This document shows positions 31,505-41,658 of a stretch of 64,000 nucleotides of DNA, in pieces. How positions within the stretch are numbered: position 1 is the first letter of the stretch; each line of letters begins with the position of its first letter. Origin of the DNA: Paludibacter sp. (lineage in GTDB: Bacteria; Bacteroidota; Bacteroidia; Bacteroidales; Paludibacteraceae). The notes under the pieces were generated by a model that was not told where the DNA came from, did no database searches, and worked only from the letters and a program-made list of their open reading frames with translations. Position numbers and translations under genes: made by a program. The stretch covers positions 1-64,000 of the forward strand of contig JAQTUE010000021.1 in NCBI GenBank assembly GCA_028710415.1, given 5' to 3'.

Positions 31505-33985
31505 TTACGTTAATTTATTGACTTGTTGCTGCAATTTCTCTATTTGCTCTTGCTGTTCTTTTATAGCTTCGATAAGGACAGGAATAAGCGCCGGATAGTT
31601 GATAGTCTTATACATTTTACCATTTCCTATCATTTCGACTTCCTTCACAACCTCAGGGAATATCTTTTCAACATCCTGGGCAATAAGTCCTATCCTGGTT
31701 GCCTTCTTCTTATCTTTTTTCAGGTTAAAGGTTACACCGGCTAAATTCAATAATTTACTCAGGGCATTTTTCAGTGGTTTGATGTTCTTTTTCAATCTAC
31801 GGTCAGAAGGCGTTGTAGTGCTGTCGGAGATAATATCCGCAGCTGCATGGAAGTTTCCGGCCGTAAATCTATACTTTTCATCACCACCCAATGAGACACC
31901 GATAACATCGGCAGCCTGCGACCAAAATCCCGTATTGGGATCACCTGAAAAGGAGAAAGCCGGAAGTAACTCAGTACCATTACTGGCATAATGATGACCG
32001 GTGATATATAAATTACCGTCACCGAATCCCCTAATAGGATGGTTACTTGATGTGGATGTTCCGGCTGCATTTGATACGGCAAGTCCGTAAACAGACGTAT
32101 CATCCCCAGGTCTTATAAATAAACCAAAACCAGTAGGATCTAAGTTAGTCATTGCCACGACAGATGCACCCGGCCATGTTCCACCAATAGTTACTGGCCT
32201 GCTCGCTATCGGGGCAACTCCGAAACCTATCTGGTTTTGAAATTGACCATTAAATGCCGCCAGTTTTGCGGGGGTAACAAAACGGGCATTGTCTGTTCCT
32301 GTATTGGTCTCAGCCTGGGTGGCAATTTCAGCTTTACCCGCAGCCGATTCACTGGCTGCCGGGACGGCGGTTGCCAGCTTCAGCGGGGTAACCGCCCTTA
32401 CATCGTCCGTTCCGGTTGTTACCTCGGCCTGGGTGGCAATTTCAATCATTGCCTTTTGAGTCTCTGAAATAACAATCCCTGCCAATGTCGAAGGACAAAC
32501 AGCCCGGACAGCATCGCTGCCGGCTGTTACTTCAGCTTGTGTGGCTAGTTCTATTTTCCCGGCAACCGTTAATGAAGCGGCAGGAATATCATTCATTGTC
32601 GCAAAGACATTTGCCGCTGATGGAGCGTTAGCCCCTGTAATTGCAGCGCTTTGATCTGTTGTAGGGATCAGTCCAAATAGCGTTTCATTAACATGACCAT
32701 TAGTTACCCCGACCCCTGCGGGTTGAATTCCGCTTAAGTTATTATGAGCCGTTGGGACAACACTCGGGCTTAAATCCTGGCCCAACCAGTTTACATAATT
32801 GGCACCCGCGTCAGTTGTCCGGATCCTACTTCTAACCGCATTTGTATATGCATTCGCGGTTTGATAAATAATGGATGCAACCGGTACGAATTCCTGAAAT
32901 GGCAAACCGGATGTGATAAGATTATTCATTTCATTATTTGCGCCACTCCTGGCGGCAGCAACTGAACCATACGTAGCCTGCCCCATGACAACAATGTACG
33001 GACTTATCAGGTTATTGGTGGCAAAGACATGTGCCAATACAAAATCAAGATTTGCCACAAGAGTTTGTTGCCAGGCTCCACCGGTAAATTGATTCCAGAC
33101 TGCGCGTGTGCCATTATAAAAAACGCCATACGGGGTTGCAAGTGCGGCTCTACGCCAATCACCATTAACGCCAAGCTTATAGAACAAATCAAATGCCGTT
33201 TGTTGTGCCAGGTTGTGTGTAATGTCTTCATCGACTATTATACCGGCATCAGCGGTAAATGATGCATCCGTATTATTGTTACCGGTAGCATCAGGTGTTA
33301 TTGCGGATAATGCAGATCCGCTTCTCCATTGCGTACCAAATGTCAGATGCTTGTATTTCCAGTCTAAATGCTCGAATGCCGTAGTATGTCGCTCGTTCGC
33401 CTCGTATATTATTAAATTGTTCGTTGCATCCCAGTATACCACGGCAACAAAAGCATTAGCACCGGCAGTTTCAAAACTCTGTGATGTCAGTAAATCCAGG
33501 TTAATATCAAGATAAAAGAAATGGGTCCCTTCCAGGTCAGGGAATATGACTGATTTTGCACCGACAATTGTATATTTTTTGCCTTCAATATAATAATCAA
33601 AAGTTGCGGCTACCGGAGTGATTGTGAAGGTTCTTGTAGATTCATCAAAAGAAATAGTATTGTCCGTATTATCAAAATTGATAAATCCATGGGGGTTTCC
33701 GGAATCCGCGCCAAGCATTTCAATTGCCTCAGCTGACAAAGACACCCAATTTGTAGGATCGGTCCAGTTTGGATCAGTTGTATTAGGACCAATATATTTG
33801 GATGTAATTATGTTACCACTGACAGTATACGATACAATTGATCCAACTACTCTTTTTTGCGAAGGAATAAGATCACGGGCCGCTATGTCGGCGACAACTC
33901 TATAACTCCCGGATAACTGATCTTCATCAACTAAAGGGATCAATGGGTTAAAGGATTCTATAGGTTGCGAGATCTTTTGTGCCAC
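31505..33985 (-). CDS. Long fibre with C-terminal S74 intramolecular chaperone
   Basis: 826 aa from the GTG at 33985; this start aligns its N terminus with those of the other fibres and leaves no overlap. Residues 1-85: shared attachment domain. Middle: fibre repeats 'ATQAEVT.GsDAVRAV.P' three times (about 480-560). C-terminal 100 residues: 'SDRRLKKNIKPL', 'IGLIAQDVEKIFPE' and a closing coiled coil, the peptidase S74 chaperone that trimerises and is then cleaved off. A trimeric receptor-binding fibre. Confidence 0.88.
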   Translation of the reverse strand: MAQKISQPIESFNPLIPLVDEDQLSGSYRVVADIAARDLIPSQKRVVGSIVSYTVSGNIITSKYIGPNTTDPNWTDPTNWVSLSAEAIEMLGADSGNPHGFINFDNTDNTISFDESTRTFTITPVAATFDYYIEGKKYTIVGAKSVIFPDLEGTHFFYLDINLDLLTSQSFETAGANAFVAVVYWDATNNLIIYEANERHTTAFEHLDWKYKHLTFGTQWRSGSALSAITPDATGNNNTDASFTADAGIIVDEDITHNLAQQTAFDLFYKLGVNGDWRRAALATPYGVFYNGTRAVWNQFTGGAWQQTLVANLDFVLAHVFATNNLISPYIVVMGQATYGSVAAARSGANNEMNNLITSGLPFQEFVPVASIIYQTANAYTNAVRSRIRTTDAGANYVNWLGQDLSPSVVPTAHNNLSGIQPAGVGVTNGHVNETLFGLIPTTDQSAAITGANAPSAANVFATMNDIPAASLTVAGKIELATQAEVTAGSDAVRAVCPSTLAGIVISETQKAMIEIATQAEVTTGTDDVRAVTPLKLATAVPAASESAAGKAEIATQAETNTGTDNARFVTPAKLAAFNGQFQNQIGFGVAPIASRPVTIGGTWPGASVVAMTNLDPTGFGLFIRPGDDTSVYGLAVSNAAGTSTSSNHPIRGFGDGNLYITGHHYASNGTELLPAFSFSGDPNTGFWSQAADVIGVSLGGDEKYRFTAGNFHAAADIISDSTTTPSDRRLKKNIKPLKNALSKLLNLAGVTFNLKKDKKKATRIGLIAQDVEKIFPEVVKEVEMIGNGKMYKTINYPALIPVLIEAIKEQQEQIEKLQQQVNKLT

Positions 33986-33986
33986 T

Positions 33987-34367
33987 TTACTTCTTATTAA
34001 ACATAGCAATAAAGAATAATTCGAAAATCACCATATATATCACATTACACATTACTAACCAAACCAGAAGAGTCGCTTCATGATAACCCATCCACATTGA
34101 GATCCAAATAAGTTGCAATAATACCCCTTTCATAAAATGCCAAAAATCACCTATTCCCGCCAGGGGGTACCGGAAGCACCAGGCAAACCAAGCCGGTTTT
34201 ATATCCCGGAACATGAAAACATGCGGATTTAACCAATCAGCAAGCAGTTTTGGGGTTTTTATGGTACTGAACCATGTTGATTCCCAATGATGCTTAACTT
34301 TATCCATAATCCCAAGCACTGCACTGATCAGGATCACAAATATTATAATCAAAAATAGCTTATCCAC
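33987..34367 (-). CDS. Membrane protein with three hydrophobic segments
   Basis: 126 aa. Hydrophobic segments near 3-20, 80-100 and 103-122 flank a Trp-rich central part (HHWESTWFSTIKTP, KPAWFAWCFRYP). It lies between two fibre genes. Function unknown. Confidence 0.6.
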   Translation of the reverse strand: MDKLFLIIIFVILISAVLGIMDKVKHHWESTWFSTIKTPKLLADWLNPHVFMFRDIKPAWFAWCFRYPLAGIGDFWHFMKGVLLQLIWISMWMGYHEATLLVWLVMCNVIYMVIFELFFIAMFNKK

Positions 34368-34369
34368 AA

Positions 34370-35944
34370 TTACATATATTTAAAAATCGCAATATCAGCT
34401 GCATTTGAAAAACCACCAATGCATCCATTGAATATGCTCGTAAAACTAATCCCCCGTAAACTCTGGGGAGAAAGTGTCGATGGTAGTGTATTATCTACTG
34501 TCCATGTTACCCCGCCATTAACTGTTTTAATTAAAATATTATTAGTCGAAGCATCAGAGCCAATAGCCCATCCATTATTTATATCAATAAAATCTACCGC
34601 ATATAATATGTTATCCGTTACCGGTGAAGTCTGGGTTGTCCAATTGGCTCCACCGTCTGCAGTAGTAAGAATTATAACATTCCCCGCTGAGGTCCCAACA
34701 GCCCAACCATGGTTTGCGTCAACAAAATCTACGCCTTTTAATTCACCGCTAACAACCGGCGAAGTCTGCGGGGTCCAGTTCGCGCCACCATCAGTAGTGT
34801 GAAGGATAACAATGTTGGTAGATCCATCAGTGCCCACAGCCCATCCATTCATTGAATCAATAAATTTTACTCCATTCAAAAGGCCAGTAACTACTGGTGG
34901 AGTTTGTTCTACCCAGTTTGTTCCTCCATCGGTTGTTGTTATAATTCTATTGACTGCGCTATCACCATTATCATCACCAACCGCACAGCCATTATTTGAA
35001 TCAACAAAATCAACTGAAAAAAGACGTGACGGCGTTGATCCTATAACGGTTTGCCGTGTCCAGTTAGCGCCGCCATCAACTGTCACTAACACAATTAGAG
35101 CAGTCAAACTATCGATACCTACCGCCCATCCTGTATTTGCATCAATAAATGAAACACCGTATAAAGTACCACTACCCACAATTGAAGATGTTTGTTCAAC
35201 CCAGTTTGCGCCGGCATCAGCAGTATGTAGAATAAGAGGTGCATTTGTAATACCATTCTTCCCAACTGCCCAACCATTGACAGAATCAATGAATGAAATA
35301 CCATGTATAATGCCTTGTGCTACAGGCGAAGTCTGCTCATACCATTGAACTTGGTGTGTACTGGATTTTCTTTGAATGTCATAAACCATTATAACGGACG
35401 TAGCACTGGAATTATCAATCTGAATGCTTATTTCAACCTCATTACTATTGAAGGCTGATGTGATCCCTACCAGGCCAATTAGACCATTAAATTCCCGAAG
35501 CGAGAATGATACGGGCGTTTCAAGTTCAGATCCATTATGCATTACTTCAATAGTCCCCATTGCAATCACCGTATCACGTATAAATTGATACCTGAGAACG
35601 AAAGAGGAATAAACCGTTTTATCTCCAATGGGAATAACTGTGGTGGCATTTGCGCCCAGGATCTCAATGACATTTTCTTCCTGGAAAGGAAACATTACAT
35701 TTTCCCAATTCAAATCATTAATCCACTCGGCATCAGTGGTATCCGGTCCGACGAACTTTCGTATCTCAATTATATTCAGCTCGGACCAGGATACTGTAGA
35801 GCCTATTTTTCGTTTTTCTTCACCAATGGCATTGCGGGCAAACTTGTCATCCACTACCTGCAGGCCACCGGCAAGTTGTCCGTCATTCATAAGCGGATTA
35901 GCAGGGTTATTGTGCTCGAGTATATCAGGATAAAATAATGCCAT
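34370..35944 (-). CDS. Spike protein: attachment domain plus seven-bladed Asp-box propeller
   Basis: 524 aa. Attachment domain at 1-85 and the shared beta domain (about 90-185), then seven propeller blades with clear 'NGWAVG' and Asp-box 'TTDGG.NW' motifs. It closely resembles the spike at 26603-28147, so the pair are duplicates. Probable glycan receptor binding at the virion surface. Confidence 0.85.
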   Translation of the reverse strand: MALFYPDILEHNNPANPLMNDGQLAGGLQVVDDKFARNAIGEEKRKIGSTVSWSELNIIEIRKFVGPDTTDAEWINDLNWENVMFPFQEENVIEILGANATTVIPIGDKTVYSSFVLRYQFIRDTVIAMGTIEVMHNGSELETPVSFSLREFNGLIGLVGITSAFNSNEVEISIQIDNSSATSVIMVYDIQRKSSTHQVQWYEQTSPVAQGIIHGISFIDSVNGWAVGKNGITNAPLILHTADAGANWVEQTSSIVGSGTLYGVSFIDANTGWAVGIDSLTALIVLVTVDGGANWTRQTVIGSTPSRLFSVDFVDSNNGCAVGDDNGDSAVNRIITTTDGGTNWVEQTPPVVTGLLNGVKFIDSMNGWAVGTDGSTNIVILHTTDGGANWTPQTSPVVSGELKGVDFVDANHGWAVGTSAGNVIILTTADGGANWTTQTSPVTDNILYAVDFIDINNGWAIGSDASTNNILIKTVNGGVTWTVDNTLPSTLSPQSLRGISFTSIFNGCIGGFSNAADIAIFKYM

Positions 35945-35962
35945 TTTGAAATATTTTGCTTA

Positions 35963-37333
35963 TTAATGCATTAAAGTTTTATATATTAACTCCGGCAATT
36001 TTCCTTTGACCCGTGGTTTAGTAAGGTTCTCAAAGGTTATATTAACAAAATCCAGATCTGTTAATACAACTGCGCTATCCCATGAATTATTGGAATGAAT
36101 TATGTTGGTATTCCCATTGAAATAATTGGTATTTCCGTATGCTATATTATAGCGCATGACGTGAGGCTTCATGTAAAGATGCAGCCACCAGCCCCTTGCA
36201 CTGTTACGATAGGCAACATTGTTATAAAATGCCAAAATACATTGGGCTTCAGACTGATCAAAACCACCGGATTTATTGAACGCGCTCAGATTATTTCTTA
36301 CTATTCTCCGGATTGCGTTAACATCCGACGTTACACCGAGCTTAATCCCCTGACCATTCCCGGAATGATTACCATTGTTAAATGTCCAGTTTCCTTCAAT
36401 CAGGACATTACCGTTCGTGCCATAAGTATCGATCCCATCGTCTGAATTATTCCATGCCCGGCAGCCGCGAAAAATATTTGAGTCTCCGGTACACCGGCCA
36501 ACTGAAAAACCATCTGCATCATCACCTGGTCTTGTGGTAAGCGGGTCGAAATTGTCGTATGAGTCACAGTTTAAAACCTGATTGTAACCGGATGACCCAT
36601 ACAATCCAAATCCCGGACCCTGAATATTATGAATTACAAGTTCTTCAAAGATACAATGCATGACGTTTGTAGCACGTAAACCGAAAGACTGGTTTGCACT
36701 CGAATACTGTGTGACATTAATAATTTCAATATTCTTTAGGTGCCAATAGTCAGCACCATTCATGATAAATGCCGTTCTTACACCAGCCGTAGTTATTCCT
36801 GATCCATTAATAATGACACGTTCCCCGGGGTAAGCAAGCAAATGGTATAATTTGCCCGCTGATCCGTCTTTCGTTATCGTAAATGGCATGTAAGTTCCTG
36901 CCCTGATCATTATAGTGTCTCCGGGTATGGCTACGGCAATTCCCCTAGAAATGGTCAAAAATGGTTTTTCCAGGGATCCGGGATTATTATCATTGCCATT
37001 TGGCGCCGGTGCCACGAAATAATCAGCATGTATTTTGGGCACTGGTGGTACCGGTGTTCCACAATTAGCCAGTTTAGTTTGCAGCTCCATGATTTGAGCG
37101 GCCTGGCTTACTGTCAAGCGATTGATTGATTCAATCTGAACATTTTTCTGACTGATCGATGCATTCAGATCAATGATAGCACTTCTTAGGTTGGTTACAA
37201 TATAGTTTAGGGAATCAACCCTTATATCCGGAAGCGCTGTAACGGTTATAGACTGGCCGGCCGGAAGTTTTATATCCTGTGCCGGAAGCGAAAAGGCAAT
37301 GAAAATCAGTGATATTATTAATAAGTGTTTCAT
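35963..37333 (-). CDS. Secreted parallel beta-helix protein (lyase/depolymerase-like)
   Basis: 456 aa. N-terminal signal peptide (MKHLLIISLIFIAFSLPAQD), a coiled coil at about 40-90, then from residue 108 a right-handed beta helix with the pectate-lyase-type start 'PNGNDNNPGSLEKPFLTIS' and 'VAIPGDTIMIRAGTYMPF', followed by repeated GTN.N and asparagine ladders. Probably a polysaccharide-binding or depolymerase spike. The signal peptide is unusual for a virion gene and suggests secretion or membrane passage. Confidence 0.75.
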   Translation of the reverse strand: MKHLLIISLIFIAFSLPAQDIKLPAGQSITVTALPDIRVDSLNYIVTNLRSAIIDLNASISQKNVQIESINRLTVSQAAQIMELQTKLANCGTPVPPVPKIHADYFVAPAPNGNDNNPGSLEKPFLTISRGIAVAIPGDTIMIRAGTYMPFTITKDGSAGKLYHLLAYPGERVIINGSGITTAGVRTAFIMNGADYWHLKNIEIINVTQYSSANQSFGLRATNVMHCIFEELVIHNIQGPGFGLYGSSGYNQVLNCDSYDNFDPLTTRPGDDADGFSVGRCTGDSNIFRGCRAWNNSDDGIDTYGTNGNVLIEGNWTFNNGNHSGNGQGIKLGVTSDVNAIRRIVRNNLSAFNKSGGFDQSEAQCILAFYNNVAYRNSARGWWLHLYMKPHVMRYNIAYGNTNYFNGNTNIIHSNNSWDSAVVLTDLDFVNITFENLTKPRVKGKLPELIYKTLMH

Positions 37334-37343
37334 ATTGACTGTA

Positions 37344-39104
37344 TTAAATGGTTAAAGGTGTTATCATTACACGGTTTACATTATATTTTATAGTGGCGGC
37401 AGTACCAGTAGATGAAAGCGTACATTGAAGATTCAATACATTTGTTGCGAAAGCCACGGCAAATGTTACTCCCACATCATCGCCGACCGGGGTACTTTCT
37501 GCAAGGACCAGATTTGTTCCGTCAGAAATGATCTGAAGGGTACCCATTTCATAATCTGTTCCACGGATAATAGTATAATCAATGATTATGGACCTGTTTT
37601 GGAGTTTATTACCTACAACTACATTGGTTGCTGCATTATCAGCAAGAGCCGCGGATAAGTTTTGCTCAACTTCGGGATAAATTAATCCTATAATCTGGAC
37701 ATTTCTACCACTAACAAGATTAACAAACTCACTCATGGCATCAAAAAACCAACGAGTGTTTGGAACTCCGTAAATGTTAGAAAAAGTCATCTTAAAAGTA
37801 CCGATAGAGAAATCACTGATATTTGCCTTATGTTTGAAAAGATAATTGGTATTAACAAGAATGACTTTGGAGGGTAGTAATTGAATATCACATCGAAAAT
37901 TATTGCCGCTGGCAAATGCCATATTTGAATTCACGAATTTTAAATATGCATTATTCGCCGTTGAAGTTCCGGCAATTTTAAATTCCCCATCATTACTTAA
38001 ATATATACATGAAGCTGTGGTTCCGGTATTTGGATTTTCCAAAACTAAGTTCCTATGATTGGCTAATTTTGAATTAGAAAATTGTATTATATCAGAATTA
38101 GTATTATTAAAGCAATACAAATTATTGAAAGAAAACGTTTCACAATTATATATAATCCTAAAACCATTGAAACAGGTTTGCAATAACCCAACAGTAGATC
38201 CTTTACCTAATGTTAAAAAATTGGCAGCATTTCCCTGGATATAGCAATTGTTAAATTCTATGATATTATTGTATATAGTAACATCGAATGCAGGGAAAGA
38301 TAAATTCAATTGAGAAAAGATTAGATGAGCTTGAATTATCTGGGTTAATGCAGAAGTATTTCCGAAATTTATTATAGTTTGTGCCTGATATATTTCTGTT
38401 CCGGTAACAGCACCAGATATACTAATTGTAGGCGTTAAGGCATTACCAGTTATCGGATAATAACTCGTTCCTGATTTCAAAAAATAAAACTTCCATTGAT
38501 TAAGTGTCCATGTAGCTGTATTCCCTCCTGAAACTGAATATGTAAGTGGATCGAGTGCTTCAGCGGATCCCATTGTGAAACCTGAATCTACCAGAGTTAG
38601 AGTTCCCTGAATTGTCAGTATGCCTGCTCCTGATATTGAATTTAAAACAGATAAATCGGCCATGCTCATTGCGAATGTTCCAACCCCAATGCTGATAGTA
38701 ATTGTAACTCCTGAGATGATAATCTTTTTAACCGTCGAAAGAGCTTTCGCAATTGTTAAATATGGATTACCTACTGATCCGTCTCCGGTCGTATCATTGC
38801 CAGTTGTAGCAATAAATATCGAACGGTTTGCTGTTTCTGCCTCATTATAAACAGCTACATTAATCCAGTTGGTATCTTTTTGCCATTCAGTATCGGTAAC
38901 ATCGGGACCTATAAATGCCATTCTATAGATAACACCCGTATCTGTCCAGGAAACTATTGCCCCGATAATCCTTTTTGCGGAAGGAATTGCATTACGGGCT
39001 GTTTTGTTAGTCACAACCCGATAACTGCCGGCCAGTTGACTTTCATTTATCAACGCGACTGCAGGATCAAAAGACTCCAACGGTTGTGACGTTTTCTGTG
39101 TCAT
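37344..39104 (-). CDS. Fibre with attachment domain, beta-helix-like middle
   Basis: 586 aa. Residues 1-88: shared attachment domain (beginning TQKTSQPLESFDP). Residues 95-140: 'IFIATTGNDTTGDGSVGNPYLTI', a start of beta-helix folds. The middle consists of irregular Asn-rich strands; the last 100 residues match the small beta domain seen in other fibres ('YPEVEQNLSA', then 'GNKLQNRSIIIDYTI..GT..EMGTL'). Probable spike. Confidence 0.8.
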   Translation of the reverse strand: MTQKTSQPLESFDPAVALINESQLAGSYRVVTNKTARNAIPSAKRIIGAIVSWTDTGVIYRMAFIGPDVTDTEWQKDTNWINVAVYNEAETANRSIFIATTGNDTTGDGSVGNPYLTIAKALSTVKKIIISGVTITISIGVGTFAMSMADLSVLNSISGAGILTIQGTLTLVDSGFTMGSAEALDPLTYSVSGGNTATWTLNQWKFYFLKSGTSYYPITGNALTPTISISGAVTGTEIYQAQTIINFGNTSALTQIIQAHLIFSQLNLSFPAFDVTIYNNIIEFNNCYIQGNAANFLTLGKGSTVGLLQTCFNGFRIIYNCETFSFNNLYCFNNTNSDIIQFSNSKLANHRNLVLENPNTGTTASCIYLSNDGEFKIAGTSTANNAYLKFVNSNMAFASGNNFRCDIQLLPSKVILVNTNYLFKHKANISDFSIGTFKMTFSNIYGVPNTRWFFDAMSEFVNLVSGRNVQIIGLIYPEVEQNLSAALADNAATNVVVGNKLQNRSIIIDYTIIRGTDYEMGTLQIISDGTNLVLAESTPVGDDVGVTFAVAFATNVLNLQCTLSSTGTAATIKYNVNRVMITPLTI

Positions 39105-39120
39105 CTTTTATATATTATAA

Positions 39121-39963
39121 TTATGAAATTGCCAGAGAGACCCCGGCGGCAAAAGCGGCATCTGAATTTGATTTGTAAAAACGATACGCGACTACCTGGC
39201 CATATGTATTGGTGACGTTGAAATTGCTCATTGCCGTGAATGCCGTAAGCACTGGTAAAGCACCGTTTTGAATAATATTTGAAAGTGCACCGAAGCTGGC
39301 CGGGTATGCAATCCATGTAAAGTTACCGGCAGTATTATTATCGGCAGTACAAATAAATGTTGCCACTTTTGATGCCAGTAACTGAAATTGCTGTAAAGCC
39401 AGCACAAGTGCCGATGCTGATGCATCATCCGTAGGATCCGCACTATTAACAGCACCAAAAGCAAATCTCCATCGCCAGAACTTTTGGAATGTGACGCTTG
39501 CAATAGGGGCTGCATGAATATCCTCACCCGATAGTGTCCATGTTTTAGCGCCAGGGGCATTGAGAAATGTAGTAGAACCCGGGGTAGCTACCTGGCTGGT
39601 TCCTGTTACCGGTACATTGAATCCGTCCCCGGCCAGGTTCATATTTTGTGGCGGGTTACCCAAACTGTCATTGACAACTGACCAGGCGGCGCTTACTACG
39701 TCAGCTACGTTACCGACTTCAATAAAGCTGGTATTTGGGTTCAAAGTGATACTAAGTCCTGACATGATAGGTTCAATATAAGGTGCAAGAAGATCATCGA
39801 ATATGGTTTCCAAAAGAGTCCCGGCCGGGTAGTTTGTTCCTAAAGGAATACCCGGAAGATACGGTACTGTGGTTGTAATTGGATTTACCAACGAGCCGCC
39901 ACCGGAACCACCACTGCCGCCACCGGAGAACCCAAAACCTTTACCAAATAATTTTCGATCCAT
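39121..39963 (-). CDS. Fibre-type structural protein
   Basis: 280 aa. A Gly/Ser linker follows the first residues (GFGFSGGGSGG), then 'PAGTLLETIFDDLLAPYIEPI' and an Ig-like beta region. This arrangement is found in Bacteroidota phage tail-fibre-like proteins, mostly annotated as hypothetical. Confidence 0.6.
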   Translation of the reverse strand: MDRKLFGKGFGFSGGGSGGSGGGSLVNPITTTVPYLPGIPLGTNYPAGTLLETIFDDLLAPYIEPIMSGLSITLNPNTSFIEVGNVADVVSAAWSVVNDSLGNPPQNMNLAGDGFNVPVTGTSQVATPGSTTFLNAPGAKTWTLSGEDIHAAPIASVTFQKFWRWRFAFGAVNSADPTDDASASALVLALQQFQLLASKVATFICTADNNTAGNFTWIAYPASFGALSNIIQNGALPVLTAFTAMSNFNVTNTYGQVVAYRFYKSNSDAAFAAGVSLAIS

Positions 39964-39972
39964 GGCTTTATT

Positions 39973-40269
39973 TTAATTAGGATTTCTTACGCTTACACCA
40001 ACTATTACTACCACACCGGCCGTAGCATCGATGGTCAAATCATCCACGGCTGATATTCCGGATCCAAATGTTATATCCATGCCCTCCGTATAATTTACTG
40101 TCTCACCAGGCACACCCCCTATCGTCATGCCAGTAGCTCCGGTTACCGCGATCGTTCCGGAAACTATATGTATGCTAACCTGGGCCCATCCCTGTTCACC
40201 CTGAATGTTAATAGATGATCCACTCAAAGTGATATTGATAGTTTTATCAAAATATTGGTCGACTGCCAT
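39973..40269 (-). CDS. Small beta-rich structural protein
   Basis: 98 aa, almost entirely beta strands and glycines (NITLSGSSINIQGEQGWAQ). No membrane segment. Lies beside the fibre gene and probably contributes to the spike base (inference). Confidence 0.55.
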   Translation of the reverse strand: MAVDQYFDKTINITLSGSSINIQGEQGWAQVSIHIVSGTIAVTGATGMTIGGVPGETVNYTEGMDITFGSGISAVDDLTIDATAGVVVIVGVSVRNPN

Positions 40270-40280
40270 AGCGTTCGTTA

Positions 40281-40679
40281 TTAAGTTGTTAATATATATT
40301 CAAGTGAAATTTCTTCAACAGGGTAATTATTCATATATAAATAAGCCTGCAATGAGTTATTCCGGATCCGGATAAAATAAAAATGATTGTTATATCCCAG
40401 TGACCTGTCGCCTGCTGATTTGATAAGGAATCTCCTTACCCATAACTCACCCTCTTTATCGATCTGAAAACCCATGATCGATGAGATCTTTATTAATTCA
40501 ACAAAAGTGACCTCTTTAATGGCATTAACACGGTTACATAACTTAAACCCCGGGGTAAAATCCTCATCCTTTGGAAATATCATCAAATAAAGATTACCTT
40601 CCGGTATCCCGTTTTCTTTTGCATGAGACTGGATCCCATTTTTGATATGATTCAGAGCTATTTTTACTAAAAATGACAT
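40281..40679 (-). CDS. Hypothetical structural-region protein
   Basis: 132 aa, soluble, alpha/beta. No motif recognised; its position inside the structural operon suggests a virion or assembly role. Confidence 0.5.
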   Translation of the reverse strand: MSFLVKIALNHIKNGIQSHAKENGIPEGNLYLMIFPKDEDFTPGFKLCNRVNAIKEVTFVELIKISSIMGFQIDKEGELWVRRFLIKSAGDRSLGYNNHFYFIRIRNNSLQAYLYMNNYPVEEISLEYILTT

Positions 40680-40693
40680 AATCTGTTCAGTTT

Positions 40694-41182
40694 TTATGCG
40701 AATTGTACAACTGGCTTTGTCTTGATAATGTTAAAAAGCTTGGTCCTTTCATTTTTATTCAGTTCTGAATTGAATTTATCAATCAGTGATGTCCCGTATT
40801 TTATTCCATACCTGGTTGCGATCTGGGCCATCTTCTTCTGACTTTCGATTTTCCGGTAAATGCTATAAATAGCCTCTTCATCAGTGCCTGAAAGCTTCAA
40901 AACTTTGTTTTTAAATGCGTCATTCAGGGCATCGACAATCTCTTCAATTTTTGCGGTTGTATAAAGCGTTATCCTTACGCCCCCCATTGGCTCACTTTCA
41001 TATCCGGGCTTTAAAGCATTAAGATAACCTAAATCTCCGGCTGCTTCTGCCTTACTCTGTTCCAGAATAAGTAAAAGCTCATTGAATTCATTTTGTTGCT
41101 TGGCCTTATGCAGAAAATAGTATATTGCTCCCCCCAGGAGTGCTGTGCCGCCAGTGGCTATTAATAACTGCTTCTTATTCAT
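40694..41182 (-). CDS. Membrane-anchored protein with an annexin-like repeat
   Basis: 162 aa. N-terminal membrane helix (about 6-22), then a helical region; from about residue 98 the sequence 'LKLSGTDEEAIYSIYRKI' followed by 'YGIKYGTSLIDKFNSEL' matches one annexin repeat (GTDEEAI, YG..L, SEL) with one inserted residue. Annexins bind Ca2+ and phospholipid; the type-2 site residues (GT, then an acidic residue about 38-40 later) are present. A single repeat is unusual. Could tie the capsid to the viral membrane (hypothesis). Confidence 0.7.
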   Translation of the reverse strand: MNKKQLLIATGGTALLGGAIYYFLHKAKQQNEFNELLLILEQSKAEAAGDLGYLNALKPGYESEPMGGVRITLYTTAKIEEIVDALNDAFKNKVLKLSGTDEEAIYSIYRKIESQKKMAQIATRYGIKYGTSLIDKFNSELNKNERTKLFNIIKTKPVVQFA

Positions 41183-41202
41183 GATTTTAAGATTTACATT
41201 TT

Positions 41203-41640
41203 TTACATTCCTTTCGATTTCGCAAATCCCGATGAGGCTGCCCCTATGACTGCATTAGGATTTTTGGCAATATTGAAAAGCGCCAGGAATACAGGGACCA
41301 ATATCGCAAGGATTACTACAATTACTATTGTCTTGCTTGTTTTAAATATAGATCCGAACGAATCAAAAACGCCACCAATGCTTTCTTTCACATTGCCGAC
41401 AATTCTGGAAGCATCTTCGATCAGGTTCGTATCAAGATCCAAACCAACGGTCTTGCCATAATCCCTGAGCTTATTGGTTTTAGCTGCGGATCCGGCAAGG
41501 TTCGCATAAGCAACGATGAAGGCCTTATTTGCTTTCTCCCGGCCAAAGCCTTTTTTAAGCATTTCATACCAGGATATCCATTGAGAATCCCCACTGTCTT
41601 TGCTGGGGATATATTTTACAATTGCATCATACTGATTCAT
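41203..41640 (-). CDS. Structural protein with a C-terminal membrane segment
   Basis: 145 aa. A helical N-terminal part (WISWYEMLKKGFGREKANK, a recurring pattern of small Bacteroidota-phage proteins), an acidic mid-section, and a membrane helix near 101-123. Probable minor virion membrane protein. Confidence 0.65.
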   Translation of the reverse strand: MNQYDAIVKYIPSKDSGDSQWISWYEMLKKGFGREKANKAFIVAYANLAGSAAKTNKLRDYGKTVGLDLDTNLIEDASRIVGNVKESIGGVFDSFGSIFKTSKTIVIVVILAILVPVFLALFNIAKNPNAVIGAASSGFAKSKGM

Positions 41641-41658
41641 GACGTTGGTTTTAATGTT

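Noticed and set aside
31505..39104. A diversity-generating retroelement acting on fibre genes
   Set aside because: No reverse transcriptase or template repeat is visible; adenine-specific variation cannot be assessed from one sequence.
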